Of a stretch of DNA of 64,000 nt, positions 36,482 through 45,312 are shown piece after piece (position 1 is the stretch's first letter; each line of letters opens with the position of its first letter). The DNA is taken from contig NZ_JAQLFP010000001.1 of the NCBI RefSeq assembly GCF_028207065.1, positions 40,077-104,076 on the forward strand, in the 5' to 3' direction. The position numbers and the translations under genes are program-made. The DNA comes from Collinsella aerofaciens (lineage in GTDB: Bacteria > Actinomycetota > Coriobacteriia > Coriobacteriales > Coriobacteriaceae). Under the pieces are notes generated by a model, which was not told the origin of the DNA, did no database searches, and saw only the letters and a list, made by a program, of their open reading frames with translations.

Positions 36482-37801
36482 CTATTCCTCCTCGAGTGTG
36501 ACCTTGCCGCCCAGCAGGCGGTAGTGGTCGAAGAAATCGGGATAGGACTTGTTGACGGCCTCGGCGCCGTGGATCACGACCTCGTCGGTGGCGCGGCTCG
36601 CGGCGATAGCGGCCATCATGGCGATGCGATGGTCGTTGTGCGAATCGACCTCGCCGCCGGTGAAGGCATCGACACCCTTGATGATGAGGTCATCGCCGGC
36701 AATGCGCACCTGCGCGCCCAGCGCGGTGAGCTCGCGGGTGGTCGTGACCAGGCGGTCGGATTCCTTGATGCGCAGACGGGCGCAATCGCGGATAAAGGTG
36801 CGGCCCTGCGCCAGCGAGGCTACGGCCGAGATGACGGGCACCAGGTCAGGAATGTCGTGGGCGCTCATCTCAAAGCCGGCGAGCTTGTCGGACTGCACGG
36901 TGGCGGCGTTGGTGGAGCGTACGATGCGGGCGCCAAAGCGCGAAAGCGCGGCGAGCACGTTTCGGTCGCCCTGCGCGGAGCTCAGGGATACGCCCTCCAC
37001 GGTGATGGGGTCGGCGCCGATAGCGCCGGCGCACAGCCAAAAGGCGGCGTTGGACCAGTCGCCCTCGACAGCAACGCTGCCGGGCGTGCGGTACGAGCCG
37101 CTGCTCACGCGGAAGTTCGTGACCTCGGGCTGGCCGTCCTTGGCCGGAATACGCTCGACGTTGACCTCGACGCCAAAGGCCTTCATGGCCTGGATCGTCA
37201 GGTTGATGTAGGGACGGCTCTCAATGAGGCCGGTTACCTGCACGCAGGAGGGCTGGGCCAGCAGCGGGGCTGCCAGCAGCAGGCCGGAGATATACTGCGA
37301 GCTCACGTTGCCCGGAAGCACAAAGGTGCCCGGGCGCATGCGTCCGCTCGTCTTGAGCGGAAAACCGCCCAGACCCTGTAGGTCGCAGCCGGCGGCGATG
37401 ATCTCGTCCGAGAGCGGGGAGAGCGGGCGGGCGCCCAAGCGCCCCTGACCCACAAACGTGGCCTCTGCGCCCAGCGCGCAGGCGACGGGCAACATAAAGC
37501 GGAGCGTGGAGCCGCTTTCACCGCAGTCAAGCGTGCCGCCGGCAAGGGCCTTGAGCAGGCCAAACTCAACACTCTTCATGGTGGGGTGGACCTGGAAGCC
37601 GTCCTCGACGGTTTCAATGCGGGCGCCGAGTGCCGTAAGGCAGCGCACCGTAGCCTCGATGTCGGCGCAGGTGGTGTTGCAGGTGACGTGTGTCTCGCCG
37701 TTGGCGAGCGCGGCGCAGATGATGAGGCGATGCGCCATCGACTTGGACGCGATGGCGGGAACGGTGCCCTTGAGTGGGGACGGGGTGATGCGGGCTAGCA
37801 T
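36482..37801 (-). CDS. aroA: 3-phosphoshikimate 1-carboxyvinyltransferase (EPSP synthase)
   Basis: 439 residues. Family landmarks are GTVPAIASKSMAHRLIICA at the N-terminus, DCGESGSTLRFMLPVACAL, GNVSSQYISGLLLAAPL, VEGDWSNAAFWLCAGAI and IKESDRLVTTTRELTALG near the C-terminus. It condenses shikimate-3-phosphate with phosphoenolpyruvate. The start ATG at 37801 overlaps the aroB stop region (37795) by seven bases. Confidence 0.95.
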   Translation of the reverse strand: MLARITPSPLKGTVPAIASKSMAHRLIICAALANGETHVTCNTTCADIEATVRCLTALGARIETVEDGFQVHPTMKSVEFGLLKALAGGTLDCGESGSTLRFMLPVACALGAEATFVGQGRLGARPLSPLSDEIIAAGCDLQGLGGFPLKTSGRMRPGTFVLPGNVSSQYISGLLLAAPLLAQPSCVQVTGLIESRPYINLTIQAMKAFGVEVNVERIPAKDGQPEVTNFRVSSGSYRTPGSVAVEGDWSNAAFWLCAGAIGADPITVEGVSLSSAQGDRNVLAALSRFGARIVRSTNAATVQSDKLAGFEMSAHDIPDLVPVISAVASLAQGRTFIRDCARLRIKESDRLVTTTRELTALGAQVRIAGDDLIIKGVDAFTGGEVDSHNDHRIAMMAAIAASRATDEVVIHGAEAVNKSYPDFFDHYRLLGGKVTLEEE

Positions 37802-38901
37802 GCGGATGCGTCTCCCTTCTGGCCGAGGCCCTCGGCAATGAGTTCGTGGAAAGTGGAAAGTGGCGTGCGGTCGATGCTGCAGCGGCCAATGCCGTGCGGA
37901 ATCACCAGGTCGATGGTGTCGCCCGCGCGCTTCTTGTCGTGGAGCGCCTCAGCAAAGACGGCATCGGCATCTAGGTCGCAGCGGGTCTTGAGGCCATGGC
38001 GGGCGCAGAGTTCCTCAATACGACCGGGCAGTGCGGCATCGCAAACGCCGCGCAGGGCCGCGGCGCGCGTGATGATGCCCATGCCGATCGACACACAGTT
38101 GCCGTGTCCGAGCTCAAAGTGCTCGCAGGCCTCGACGGCGTGTCCGGCGCTGTGTCCAAAGTTGAGGAGCTTGCGCTGGTTGGTTTCGCGCTCGTCGGCG
38201 ACGACCACAGCGCGCTTGATGTCGATATTGCGGGCGATGATGAGCGCTACGCGGGCCACGTCGCGGTTGAGCAGCTCCAGCGTGAGCGGGGTCTTCTCCA
38301 GCTCGGCGAAGAGCTCCGGGTCGGCGATCACGGCGTGCTTGACGACCTCGCCGCAGCCGTCAGCGAACTGCTCGGGCGTGAGGGTCGCCAGGCATCCCAC
38401 GTCGGCGATAACCACGCTTGGCTGCCAAAAGGCGCCGGCCAAGTTCTTGCCGGCAGCCAGGTCGATGGCGGTCTTGCCGCCCACCGACGAATCCACCATG
38501 GCGAGCAGGCTCGTCGGGATCTGCACAAACTTGCAGCCGCGCATGTAGGTGGCGGCCACAAAGCCCGCCACGTCGCCCACGACACCGCCGCCGAGTGCCA
38601 CGATCGCGTCGGAGCGCGAAAGCTCGTGCTCGGCCACAAACTCCAAAATGGCGACATAGGTTTCGGCGCGCTTATGGGCCTCGCCGGCCTCGAAGGTGCA
38701 GATGCTCACCTCGTAGCCTGACGCCTCCAGGCTCTGCTTAACGGGCATCTGGTAGAGGGGGCCCACGTTGGTGTCCGTCACGATGACGGCCTTGGTGCCA
38801 CCGGCGGTGGCGCGGACGAGCGGGCCTGCCTGCTCCAGCAAAAACGTGCCCACATGCACCTGGTAGGGGCGTGCGGTGTCGATATCGATGGTAATCGCCA
38901 T
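37795..38901 (-). CDS. aroB: 3-dehydroquinate synthase
   Basis: 368 residues. Landmarks: AIVALGGGVVGDVAGFVAAT (nucleotide loop), IPTSLLAMVDSSVGGKTAID, NLAGAFWQPSVVIAD, and the metal-binding H residues in LNFGHSAGHAVEA and CARHGLK. It makes 3-dehydroquinate from DAHP with NAD and a divalent metal. The spacing to tyrA upstream is 36 bases, the largest gap early in the operon, and a ribosome site AAAGGA precedes the start. Confidence 0.96.
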   Translation of the reverse strand: MAITIDIDTARPYQVHVGTFLLEQAGPLVRATAGGTKAVIVTDTNVGPLYQMPVKQSLEASGYEVSICTFEAGEAHKRAETYVAILEFVAEHELSRSDAIVALGGGVVGDVAGFVAATYMRGCKFVQIPTSLLAMVDSSVGGKTAIDLAAGKNLAGAFWQPSVVIADVGCLATLTPEQFADGCGEVVKHAVIADPELFAELEKTPLTLELLNRDVARVALIIARNIDIKRAVVVADERETNQRKLLNFGHSAGHAVEACEHFELGHGNCVSIGMGIITRAAALRGVCDAALPGRIEELCARHGLKTRCDLDADAVFAEALHDKKRAGDTIDLVIPHGIGRCSIDRTPLSTFHELIAEGLGQKGDASAC

Positions 38902-38937
38902 AAGCTTCGGTCCTTTCGACCTGGCGTGATGGGTGGT

Positions 38938-39852
38938 CTAGTGGGAGGCCTCGTCGTCGAGTGCGCGCTTGATGCGGTCGCCTTCGGCAAGGAGATTCTC
39001 CAGATAGCGCTGGTCGCGATCCTTGAGCGCGCGGCTGTAGGCACCGAGCGAGTCGATGAGGTGGTCGATTTCGAAGGCGAGCGCGTCGGCGTCGTCGATC
39101 ATGAGCTCGGACCACATCTGCGGGTTGAGGTGCGCCACGCGCGTGAGGTCGCGGTAGCTACCGGCCGAAAAGCCGTGGTGGACCTGGGCGGTCGGGCTCT
39201 TGACATAGGCGTTGGACACCACGTGCGCGAGCTGGCTCGTAAAGGCGATTACACGGTCGTGCTCGGCGGCGCTGGTCACGCTGAACTTGCCAAAGCCCAG
39301 GGGGCGCACCATCTCGCGCACCTGTCCCAAAAGCTCCAGCTTAAGCGCATCGTCCACCGCGGGCGGCACGAGCACGAGCGGCGCGCCCTGGAACAGGTCG
39401 GCGCGGGAGTGTGCATAGCCCGAGTACTGCGTGCCCGCCATGGGGTGCGCGCCCACAAAGTAAAAGCCGTGCTCGCGGGCAAGCTCAAAGGCGCGCTCGC
39501 ACACGATACCCTTGACGCCCACCGTGTCAATTACCACGGGGCCCATGATGGCCTCGGTATCGGTGGCGTCGGCGAGTGCCTGGGCGTGTGCCTCGAGCCA
39601 CTCGATGCAGGCTTCGGGGTAGCAAGCCAGGACGATGATGTCGCATTCGCCGAGCGTTTTGTCGTTGAGCTCGCCGGCGACGGTGCCCATGCTGGCGGCC
39701 GTCATGACGTCGTCATCGGGGTCCCAGGCCAGCACGCGGACGCCCGCCTGCGCATAGCCGCGGGCAAAGCTGCCGCCGATGAGGCCCAGGCCCACGATGC
39801 CGGCGCACTTGGGGCCGCCCTGGTTAACGCGCGCGTTTCTCACCGTACCCAT
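38938..39852 (-). CDS. tyrA: Prephenate dehydrogenase
   Basis: 304 residues. NAD-binding motif CAGIVGLGLIGGSFARGYAQ near residue 20, and GAHPMAGTQYSGYAHS (with the catalytic-type His) mark TyrA. It makes 4-hydroxyphenylpyruvate for tyrosine. No C-terminal ACT domain is present, so feedback by tyrosine would need another site, such as the upstream DAHP synthase. The gene starts 3 bases after the DAHP synthase stop. Confidence 0.92.
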   Translation of the reverse strand: MGTVRNARVNQGGPKCAGIVGLGLIGGSFARGYAQAGVRVLAWDPDDDVMTAASMGTVAGELNDKTLGECDIIVLACYPEACIEWLEAHAQALADATDTEAIMGPVVIDTVGVKGIVCERAFELAREHGFYFVGAHPMAGTQYSGYAHSRADLFQGAPLVLVPPAVDDALKLELLGQVREMVRPLGFGKFSVTSAAEHDRVIAFTSQLAHVVSNAYVKSPTAQVHHGFSAGSYRDLTRVAHLNPQMWSELMIDDADALAFEIDHLIDSLGAYSRALKDRDQRYLENLLAEGDRIKRALDDEASH

Positions 39853-39855
39853 GGG

Positions 39856-40878
39856 CTACTCCATGGTCTCTTGGAAGACGACCTCGCGGATGGCCCGGAT
39901 GCGGCGCATGGTGTCGTCGAACTGATCGGGGGTGAGGGCCTGGGCGCCGTCGGACCATGCGCGGCTCGGATCGTCGTGGACCTCGATCTCCAGGCCGTTG
40001 GCACCGCAGGCGGTCGCGGCGAGCGCCATGGGCTCGACATAGCGGGTGTAGCCGGTGGCGTGGCTGGGGTCGGCGACGACGGGCAGGTGCGACAGGTGGT
40101 GCAGCACCGGCACGGCGTTGAGGTCGAAGGTGTTGCGGGTGCGGGTCTCGAAGGTGCGGATGCCGCGCTCGCACAGGATGACGTTGTCGTTGCCCTCGCT
40201 CATGATGTACTCGGCGGCCATGAGTAGCTCATCGATCGTTCCGGACATGCCGCGCTTAAGCAAGATCGGAGTCTTGGTCTTGCCGACCTCTTTGAGCAGA
40301 GGGAAGTTCTGGGCGTTGCGGGCGCCGATCTGCATGACGTCGATCTTCTTGTTCAGGAAGACCTGCACGTCGCGCGGGTCCATGATCTCGGTGACGATCG
40401 GCATGTCGAGCTCGGCAGACGCCTCGCACAGCAGGTCCAGACCGGCGGGGCCCATGCCCTGGTAGGCGTAAGGGGAAGTGCGGGGCTTGTAGGCACCGCC
40501 GCGCAGCATCGTGGCACCGGCGGCCTTCACGCGGCGGGCGATGCGGATGAGGTTCTCGCCCTCGACGGAGCACGGGCCGGCGATGACCTGGAACTGATCG
40601 CCGCCGATCTTGACGCCGTGGCCGCAGTCGATGACGGAGTCCTCGGGGTGGAACTTGCGGTTGGCGCGCTTGAACGGCTCGGAGACGCGCTGCACGCGCT
40701 CGACGACATCCATGGACTCGAGCAGGAACGGGTCGATCTTGGTCGTGTCGCCCACCAGGCCGATGATGGTCTCGTTCTCGCCGCGTGAGACGTCGGTCTT
40801 GAGACCCTTCTTCTCAATCCAGCTGACGATGTGGCTGACGGCCTCGTCGCTGGCGCTCTGCTTTAAAATTGCAATCAT
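39856..40878 (-). CDS. aroF: 3-deoxy-7-phosphoheptulonate synthase (type I beta, regulatory N-domain)
   Basis: 340 residues from ATG 40878 (MIAILKQSASDEAVSHIV), with GAGAGG on the minus strand 8-13 bases upstream. Residues 1-~75 form the small ferredoxin-like domain seen in tyrosine- or phenylalanine-inhibited type I beta enzymes. Catalytic landmarks are FQVIAGPCSVEGEN, RGGAYKPRTSPYAYQG, LLKRGMSGTIDELL and VVADPSHATGYTRYVEP. It catalyses the entry step (phosphoenolpyruvate plus erythrose-4-phosphate) and heads the aromatic operon. A leader ORF and hairpin lie upstream, so transcription may be attenuated. Confidence 0.92.
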   Translation of the reverse strand: MIAILKQSASDEAVSHIVSWIEKKGLKTDVSRGENETIIGLVGDTTKIDPFLLESMDVVERVQRVSEPFKRANRKFHPEDSVIDCGHGVKIGGDQFQVIAGPCSVEGENLIRIARRVKAAGATMLRGGAYKPRTSPYAYQGMGPAGLDLLCEASAELDMPIVTEIMDPRDVQVFLNKKIDVMQIGARNAQNFPLLKEVGKTKTPILLKRGMSGTIDELLMAAEYIMSEGNDNVILCERGIRTFETRTRNTFDLNAVPVLHHLSHLPVVADPSHATGYTRYVEPMALAATACGANGLEIEVHDDPSRAWSDGAQALTPDQFDDTMRRIRAIREVVFQETME

Positions 40879-40888
40879 GGTGTGCCTC

Positions 40889-40951
40889 TCACCTCGATGG
40901 ATAACCCTTGCAAAAACGGCCCGCATCGCGAGCCGTGTATATATGGTGCAT
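40889..40951 (-). CDS. Putative aroF leader peptide (20 codons)
   Basis: An open frame from ATG 40951 to TGA 40889 on the minus strand reads MHHIYTARDAGRFCKGYPSR. Tyr codon 5 (40939-40937) lies immediately upstream of the hairpin's first arm, with Phe 13 just after it and Tyr 17 further on. The predicted transcription start is within a few bases of the ATG, so translation would be leaderless, as is common in Actinobacteria. Only position and composition support this; it could be chance. Confidence 0.35.
   Translation of the reverse strand: MHHIYTARDAGRFCKGYPSR
40911..40936 (-). terminator. Intrinsic-terminator-like attenuator in aroF leader
   Basis: On the minus strand ACGGCTCGC (40936-40928), loop GAT, GCGGGCCGT (40924-40916) pair as nine bases with one G-U, followed by TTTTG. 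It sits between the predicted promoter and the aroF start, so it should terminate unless prevented. It overlaps codons 6-12 of the leader frame. Confidence 0.65.
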
Positions 40952-40959
40952 GAGAGTTT

Positions 40960-40989
40960 ATACTATCTGATTCGCTTTTGCCTTCTAAA
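40960..40989 (-). promoter_or_regulatory. Candidate promoter of the aromatic operon
   Basis: Minus-strand TTTAGA (40989-40984), 18 bases, then TAGTAT (40965-40960). Each box matches 4 of 6 consensus bases. The alternative -10 TATAAA at 40962-40957 has no good -35. Confidence 0.35.
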
Positions 40990-41041
40990 GTGAGCCGTTG
41001 CGCCGCGTCTTCCCCGGAATTGCAAAGCTTTTTCTTTTATT

Positions 41042-41071
41042 TTGATAGCCCGTGGTGCACTTGGGTATAAT
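41042..41071 (+). promoter_or_regulatory. Promoter of tRNA-Arg(CCG)
   Basis: TTGATA (41042-41047), an 18-base spacer and a perfect TATAAT (41066-41071), with the tRNA 12 bases downstream. Confidence 0.7.
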
Positions 41072-41082
41072 GCCAACCGTTG

Positions 41083-41159
41083 GCCCTATTAGCTCAGGGG
41101 ATTAGAGCGTCTGCCTCCGGAGCAGAAGGCCGTTGGTTCGAATCCAACATGGGGCACCA
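41083..41159 (+). tRNA. tRNA-Arg (anticodon CCG)
   Basis: Acceptor GCCCTAT with ATGGGGC, D-arm TAGCTCAGGGGATTAGAGC, anticodon arm TCTGC-CTCCGGA-GCAGA, T-arm CGTTGGTTCGAATCCAAC and encoded CCA. The loop gives CCG, reading CGG. One G-T pair in the acceptor stem. Confidence 0.95.
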
Positions 41160-41170
41160 TCGAACGTAAG

Positions 41171-41205
41171 ACCGTCCGAACCCCGCATGGTCCGGGCGGT
41201 TTTTC
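41171..41205 (+). terminator. Intrinsic terminator after tRNA-Arg(CCG)
   Basis: ACCGTCCG (41171-41178) pairs with CGGGCGGT (41193-41200, one wobble), then TTTTC. Confidence 0.7.
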
Positions 41206-41235
41206 TTATACCGACGCGACGTGATGGGACGTGGT

Positions 41236-43959
41236 ATGGCAGCAACGGATATCGAGCGCGGACTCTCGACCGCCGAGGTCGAGGAGCGCATCGCCGCCGG
41301 TAAGATCAACCGCAACATGGAGCTCAAGACCAAGTCGGTCAAAGAGCTCATCATCGAGAACCTCTGCACGCTGTTCAATTTGATCAACGTGATCTTGGCG
41401 TTCCTGGTCATTTTGACCGGTTCGTTTAAGAATCTGACGTTCCTGTTCGTGGTGTTCCTCAATACCGCTATTGGCGTCATTCAGTCCATGCGTTCCAAGA
41501 AGATGGTCGATAAGCTCACGCTGTTGACCTCTAAGAAGGCCATCGCGGTGCGCGACGGCTCCGAGGTGGAGCTCGACTTGGACCAGATCGTGCTCGACGA
41601 CATCATCCGCCTGGGGCGCGGCGATCAGATTCCCGCTGACGCCGTGGTGGTTTCGGGCGAGGCGCTCGTGAACGAGAGCTTGCTGACGGGCGAGAGCGAC
41701 CTTATTAAGAAACAGCCCGGTTCCGAGCTCATGAGCGGCAGCTTTATCGACTCGGGTCTGCTGCGCGCCCGCGTGATCCATGTCGGCGCCGACAACTACG
41801 TGGCCAAAATTAATAACGAGGCCAAGTACGTCAAAAAGGTCAATTCCGAGATCATGAGCGCGTTTAATGCCATCGTGCGCTTTGCGAGCATCATCATGAT
41901 CCCGCTCGGTTTGGCGTTGTTTGTCTCGAGTGTGAGCGAGCTGTGGGATGCCGCGGGAACCCCGGGCGATAGCGCGCTTTCGTGGTGCTTCTCCGAGCTG
42001 TTGGCTGGTCATGTGCCTTCGTCGGCGCTGCTGTCCACGGTGGGCGCCCTGCTGGGCATGATCCCGCAAGGCCTGGTGCTGCTGACCTCGTCGGTGCTCG
42101 CCATCGCCACGGTGCGCCTGGCCCGCCGCAAGGTGCTGGCGCAGCAGCTCTACTGCATCGAGACGCTCGCTCGCGTCGACGTGCTGTGCCTGGACAAGAC
42201 GGGTACCATTACCTCGGGTCGTATGGAGGTCGAGGGCACGTATCCGCTGCCGATCGAGGGCTTTGGCATGGGTGCGGGGGAGGGCGAAGCCACCGTTCCC
42301 GTTGATACCACGGTGCTCGATTTTGCTCTGGCTAACGTGGCGCGTGCGACTTCGGCCGATGCCAACGAGACCTGCCAGGCGCTGCTCAACTATTACGCCG
42401 ATCGCCCGGTCGAGGTGTCCGAGCCGCTGTCGGTCATTCCGTTCTCGTCCTCCAAAAAGTGGAGCGGCGCGTCGTTTGCGCAGGGCTCCTATGTGATGGG
42501 TGCGGCGCAGTTTGTGCTCTCTGATCGTGCGTTTGCCCAGGTCGAGAACCGTGTCGTCGAGCTTGCCGATACCTGCCGCGTGCTCGTGGTGGCGAGCGTA
42601 GACGGCTTTACGCCCGATGGCGATATGGTGGGCGAGGCCGAGCCCGTGGGCTTTGTGACCATCCGCGACGAGATTCGTACCTCGGCGGCCGAGACCATCG
42701 GCTACTTTAACGAGCAGGGCGTGACCCTTAACGTGATCAGTGGCGACGACCCGCGTACGGTGTCGTCGATCGCGCGCGTGGTGGGCGTGCCAGGGGCGGA
42801 CGCTTATGTGGACGCCACGACGCTCGATACGCCGGCCAAGCTCGATGCCGCAGTGGACCGCTACCATGTCTTTGGTCGTGTGACCCCGCAGCAGAAGCGT
42901 GAGCTCGTGCAGGCGCTCAAGCGCCGCGAGCACACCGTGGCCATGACGGGCGACGGCGTCAACGACGTGCTGGCGCTCAAGGAGGCCGACTGCTCCGTGG
43001 CTATGGCGGCCGGCTCCGATGCCGCGCGCAACGTGGCCGAGATCGTGCTCGTCGACAACGACTTTGCCTCGATGCCCGCCGTGGTGGCCGAGGGCCGTCG
43101 CTCCATCAACAACCTGCAGCGTTCGGCCTCGCTGTTCCTGACTAAGACGCTGTTCTCGATGGGCCTGGCGGCACTGTGCATCGCGCTGCCGCCGTACCCT
43201 TTCGAGCCGATTCAGATGACGCTCATCAACTTCTTCTGCATCGGCGCGCCGGGCTTTGTGTTGGGCCTGGAGCCCAACAATGCTCGCGTGAAGGGGTCGT
43301 TCCTGACGAACGTGCTCAAGCGGGCACTGCCGGCGTCGATTGCGGTCATTTTGGCCGCGGCGCTCGATATCTTTGTGGCGCGCGTGTTTGGCTTTAACCA
43401 GCTCACGCTGTCTACGATGTGCCTGCTTACTTCGTGCGCGGCGAGTGTCAGCCTGATCTGGCGTATCTCGCAGCCCCTCACGCCCTTGCGTGTGGCGCTC
43501 TTTGTGTTTGTAGTCGTCGGCATTCTGACGGGCGTTATCGGATTCCCGAAGCTGCTGTCTATTGCCAACCTGTCGATGGGCCAGATGGTTATCTTGGCTG
43601 TCATCGTGGTCTTTACCTGCTCGGTGTTCTTTAAGCTCGCCACGATGATGGATTCGCTCAAGCCGCGTCGTCGTCATGCCGCAACTGGTTTTGGCCGCGG
43701 TGTGCGCGTCCGCTTGGGTCGCGGTGGCGGCAAGGTGAGCTCGACGGGTTCGACGGCGGAGCGTTTTGCCAAGCGCGTCGCCGCCGACATGGCACAGCGC
43801 CGCGAAGCTCGCACCGTTCGCGAGGCCGAGGTCCGCGCACTCGAGGGCGTGGCCCAGGCCCAGCCCAAGAAAAAGAAGGGTAGCGGAGCCAAGCGCTCTC
43901 GCGTAACCAAGTCCGCCCAAGGCATCAAAGTCTCGATGCCAAGTAAAAAGAAGAAGTAA
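41236..43959 (+). CDS. HAD-type P-type ATPase (cation transporter)
   Basis: About 907 residues from ATG 41236; in-frame ATG 41224 is an alternative. Landmarks: the actuator TGES in LLTGESDLIKK, the phosphorylation site LDKTGTITSG, and the hinge MTGDGVNDVLALKEADCSV. Hydrophobic helices frame these, and six cluster near the C-terminus as in P2-like pumps. The last ~80 residues are very basic (ending PSKKKK), an unusual cytoplasmic tail. No metal-binding CXXC motif of heavy-metal pumps is seen. The transported ion is not evident. It lies alone between a tRNA and the zinc-ribbon gene. Confidence 0.85.
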   Translation: MAATDIERGLSTAEVEERIAAGKINRNMELKTKSVKELIIENLCTLFNLINVILAFLVILTGSFKNLTFLFVVFLNTAIGVIQSMRSKKMVDKLTLLTSKKAIAVRDGSEVELDLDQIVLDDIIRLGRGDQIPADAVVVSGEALVNESLLTGESDLIKKQPGSELMSGSFIDSGLLRARVIHVGADNYVAKINNEAKYVKKVNSEIMSAFNAIVRFASIIMIPLGLALFVSSVSELWDAAGTPGDSALSWCFSELLAGHVPSSALLSTVGALLGMIPQGLVLLTSSVLAIATVRLARRKVLAQQLYCIETLARVDVLCLDKTGTITSGRMEVEGTYPLPIEGFGMGAGEGEATVPVDTTVLDFALANVARATSADANETCQALLNYYADRPVEVSEPLSVIPFSSSKKWSGASFAQGSYVMGAAQFVLSDRAFAQVENRVVELADTCRVLVVASVDGFTPDGDMVGEAEPVGFVTIRDEIRTSAAETIGYFNEQGVTLNVISGDDPRTVSSIARVVGVPGADAYVDATTLDTPAKLDAAVDRYHVFGRVTPQQKRELVQALKRREHTVAMTGDGVNDVLALKEADCSVAMAAGSDAARNVAEIVLVDNDFASMPAVVAEGRRSINNLQRSASLFLTKTLFSMGLAALCIALPPYPFEPIQMTLINFFCIGAPGFVLGLEPNNARVKGSFLTNVLKRALPASIAVILAAALDIFVARVFGFNQLTLSTMCLLTSCAASVSLIWRISQPLTPLRVALFVFVVVGILTGVIGFPKLLSIANLSMGQMVILAVIVVFTCSVFFKLATMMDSLKPRRRHAATGFGRGVRVRLGRGGGKVSSTGSTAERFAKRVAADMAQRREARTVREAEVRALEGVAQAQPKKKKGSGAKRSRVTKSAQGIKVSMPSKKKK

Positions 43960-44062
43960 CTACGCGCTCTGGCGATGTTGAATTGGTGCCTTGCTCCTGT
44001 GGGGCCGTGGCGATGTTATGCTCTAACCTCGATTGTTTGAATTGCTTCGAAAAGAGGATGCC

Positions 44063-45205
44063 GTGATCTGCCCGCATTGCCTTAAGACTATCGAGGACGG
44101 CGCCTCGTTTTGTCCCTACTGCAACGCCTACGTCGGCCCGGGCGACGGTCCCGAGCACACCGAGTTCGTGTTCTGCGAGGGCTGCGGTGCCCGTCTTTCT
44201 CCGCATGATCGTACGTGCCCCAAATGCGGACGCCCCGCTCCGGGTATCCTCTCCGAGGACGCGGCCGCATCCGACCTTGCTGCGGGCCGCACGGCAGGCT
44301 TTCCGCGCCTAACGCAAGAGCAGATCGATACCGAGGTGCCGCATGCGCCGGCCTCTGCCGCTGCGGTGCTTTCGGACGCCGCCGACCCCAATGAGACCTG
44401 TGTGCTGCCGGCTTTCGATAAGGATTTCGGTATCCCCAAGGTCGATATTCCCACGCCCGTTTCTCTGCATGACGATGCTCAAAAACCCAAGCGCAAGGTG
44501 CACCCCGACGAGGACGCCTATCACAAGCACAAGCGCCATATCCCCAAGCCGCTCATTATCATTGCGGTCCTCGCCGTCGTTTGCGGCGGTGCCTATTGGT
44601 TCGTGACGACCGATCCCATGGGCGTTATGCCTGGCTTCTACGACCAGTTTGGCCAGGCTGCGCAGACGACCTTCCCCACGCGCCAAAAGGGCGAGGCGAC
44701 CGAGGACGATACCAAGCAGGACGATTCTGCCGAGGTGGTCCAGGAAGAAACCGTGCTCACCGATGATCAGCTCTATACCAGGCTCGACGGTCTGTATCAG
44801 ACCATCGTGTCCTACGGTGACGAGGACCAGATTGGCGAGGTCATCGATTCCTTTAACAACGGTTATCTCCGAACGCCGCTGTCCACCCGTCAGGAGCTGT
44901 CGCAGAGTGCCTACGCCCTGCGCGACCAGATCAAAAAGACGCAAGATGAGCTCAACAACCTTAAGTATCAGGACGATACGGTCTATGCGGATGACATCGC
45001 CCACTTAAAGCAGCTTGCCGAGTGGATGTACGAGCGTGTCGACGTGATCTGTCAGAGCTGGGACATCTCGCTGGCCATTCCCGATGGTGAGTCGATGAGT
45101 TCCCACCAAAGCGATATCCTGGCGCCCATCGCGCAGGGCGGCAACAGCGCACTGAACCAGTACGACGCCAATGTGGGTTCCTGGAAGCCGCAGCAGCGTT
45201 CCTAA
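44063..45205 (+). CDS. Zinc-ribbon membrane protein of unknown function
   Basis: 380 residues from GTG 44063, chosen because AAAGAGGA lies at 44049-44056. Two zinc ribbons occur in the first 65 residues (CPHC...CPYC and CEGCG...CPKCG). A linker rich in Ala/Asp leads to one transmembrane helix near residues 160-180 (PLIIIAVLAVVCGGAYWFV), after the basic stretch KHKRHIPK. The rest (~200 residues) would be outside and is predicted helical. This architecture (cytoplasmic zinc ribbon, single helix, external domain) recurs in Actinobacteria and Firmicutes, but I know no defined function. Its neighbour at 45867 has a similar topology. Confidence 0.65.
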   Translation: MICPHCLKTIEDGASFCPYCNAYVGPGDGPEHTEFVFCEGCGARLSPHDRTCPKCGRPAPGILSEDAAASDLAAGRTAGFPRLTQEQIDTEVPHAPASAAAVLSDAADPNETCVLPAFDKDFGIPKVDIPTPVSLHDDAQKPKRKVHPDEDAYHKHKRHIPKPLIIIAVLAVVCGGAYWFVTTDPMGVMPGFYDQFGQAAQTTFPTRQKGEATEDDTKQDDSAEVVQEETVLTDDQLYTRLDGLYQTIVSYGDEDQIGEVIDSFNNGYLRTPLSTRQELSQSAYALRDQIKKTQDELNNLKYQDDTVYADDIAHLKQLAEWMYERVDVICQSWDISLAIPDGESMSSHQSDILAPIAQGGNSALNQYDANVGSWKPQQRS

Positions 45206-45243
45206 AATTAGTTCGCCATAGTCGGCATAACCTACGTGCGCAA

Positions 45244-45273
45244 TTGATGTAAGCGCATGCTTATTGCTACAAT
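45244..45273 (+). promoter_or_regulatory. Candidate promoter of the cyclophilin gene
   Basis: TTGATG (45244-45249), 18 bases, TACAAT (45268-45273); the start codon is 39 bases further on. Confidence 0.5.
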
Positions 45274-45312
45274 TCGTACAAATATGCTTTAAACGCACGA
45301 GGAAGGAACCAC

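Noticed and set aside
41206-43920. 904-residue minus-strand frame opposite the P-type ATPase
   Set aside because: Shadow frame; the plus-strand product has all catalytic motifs.
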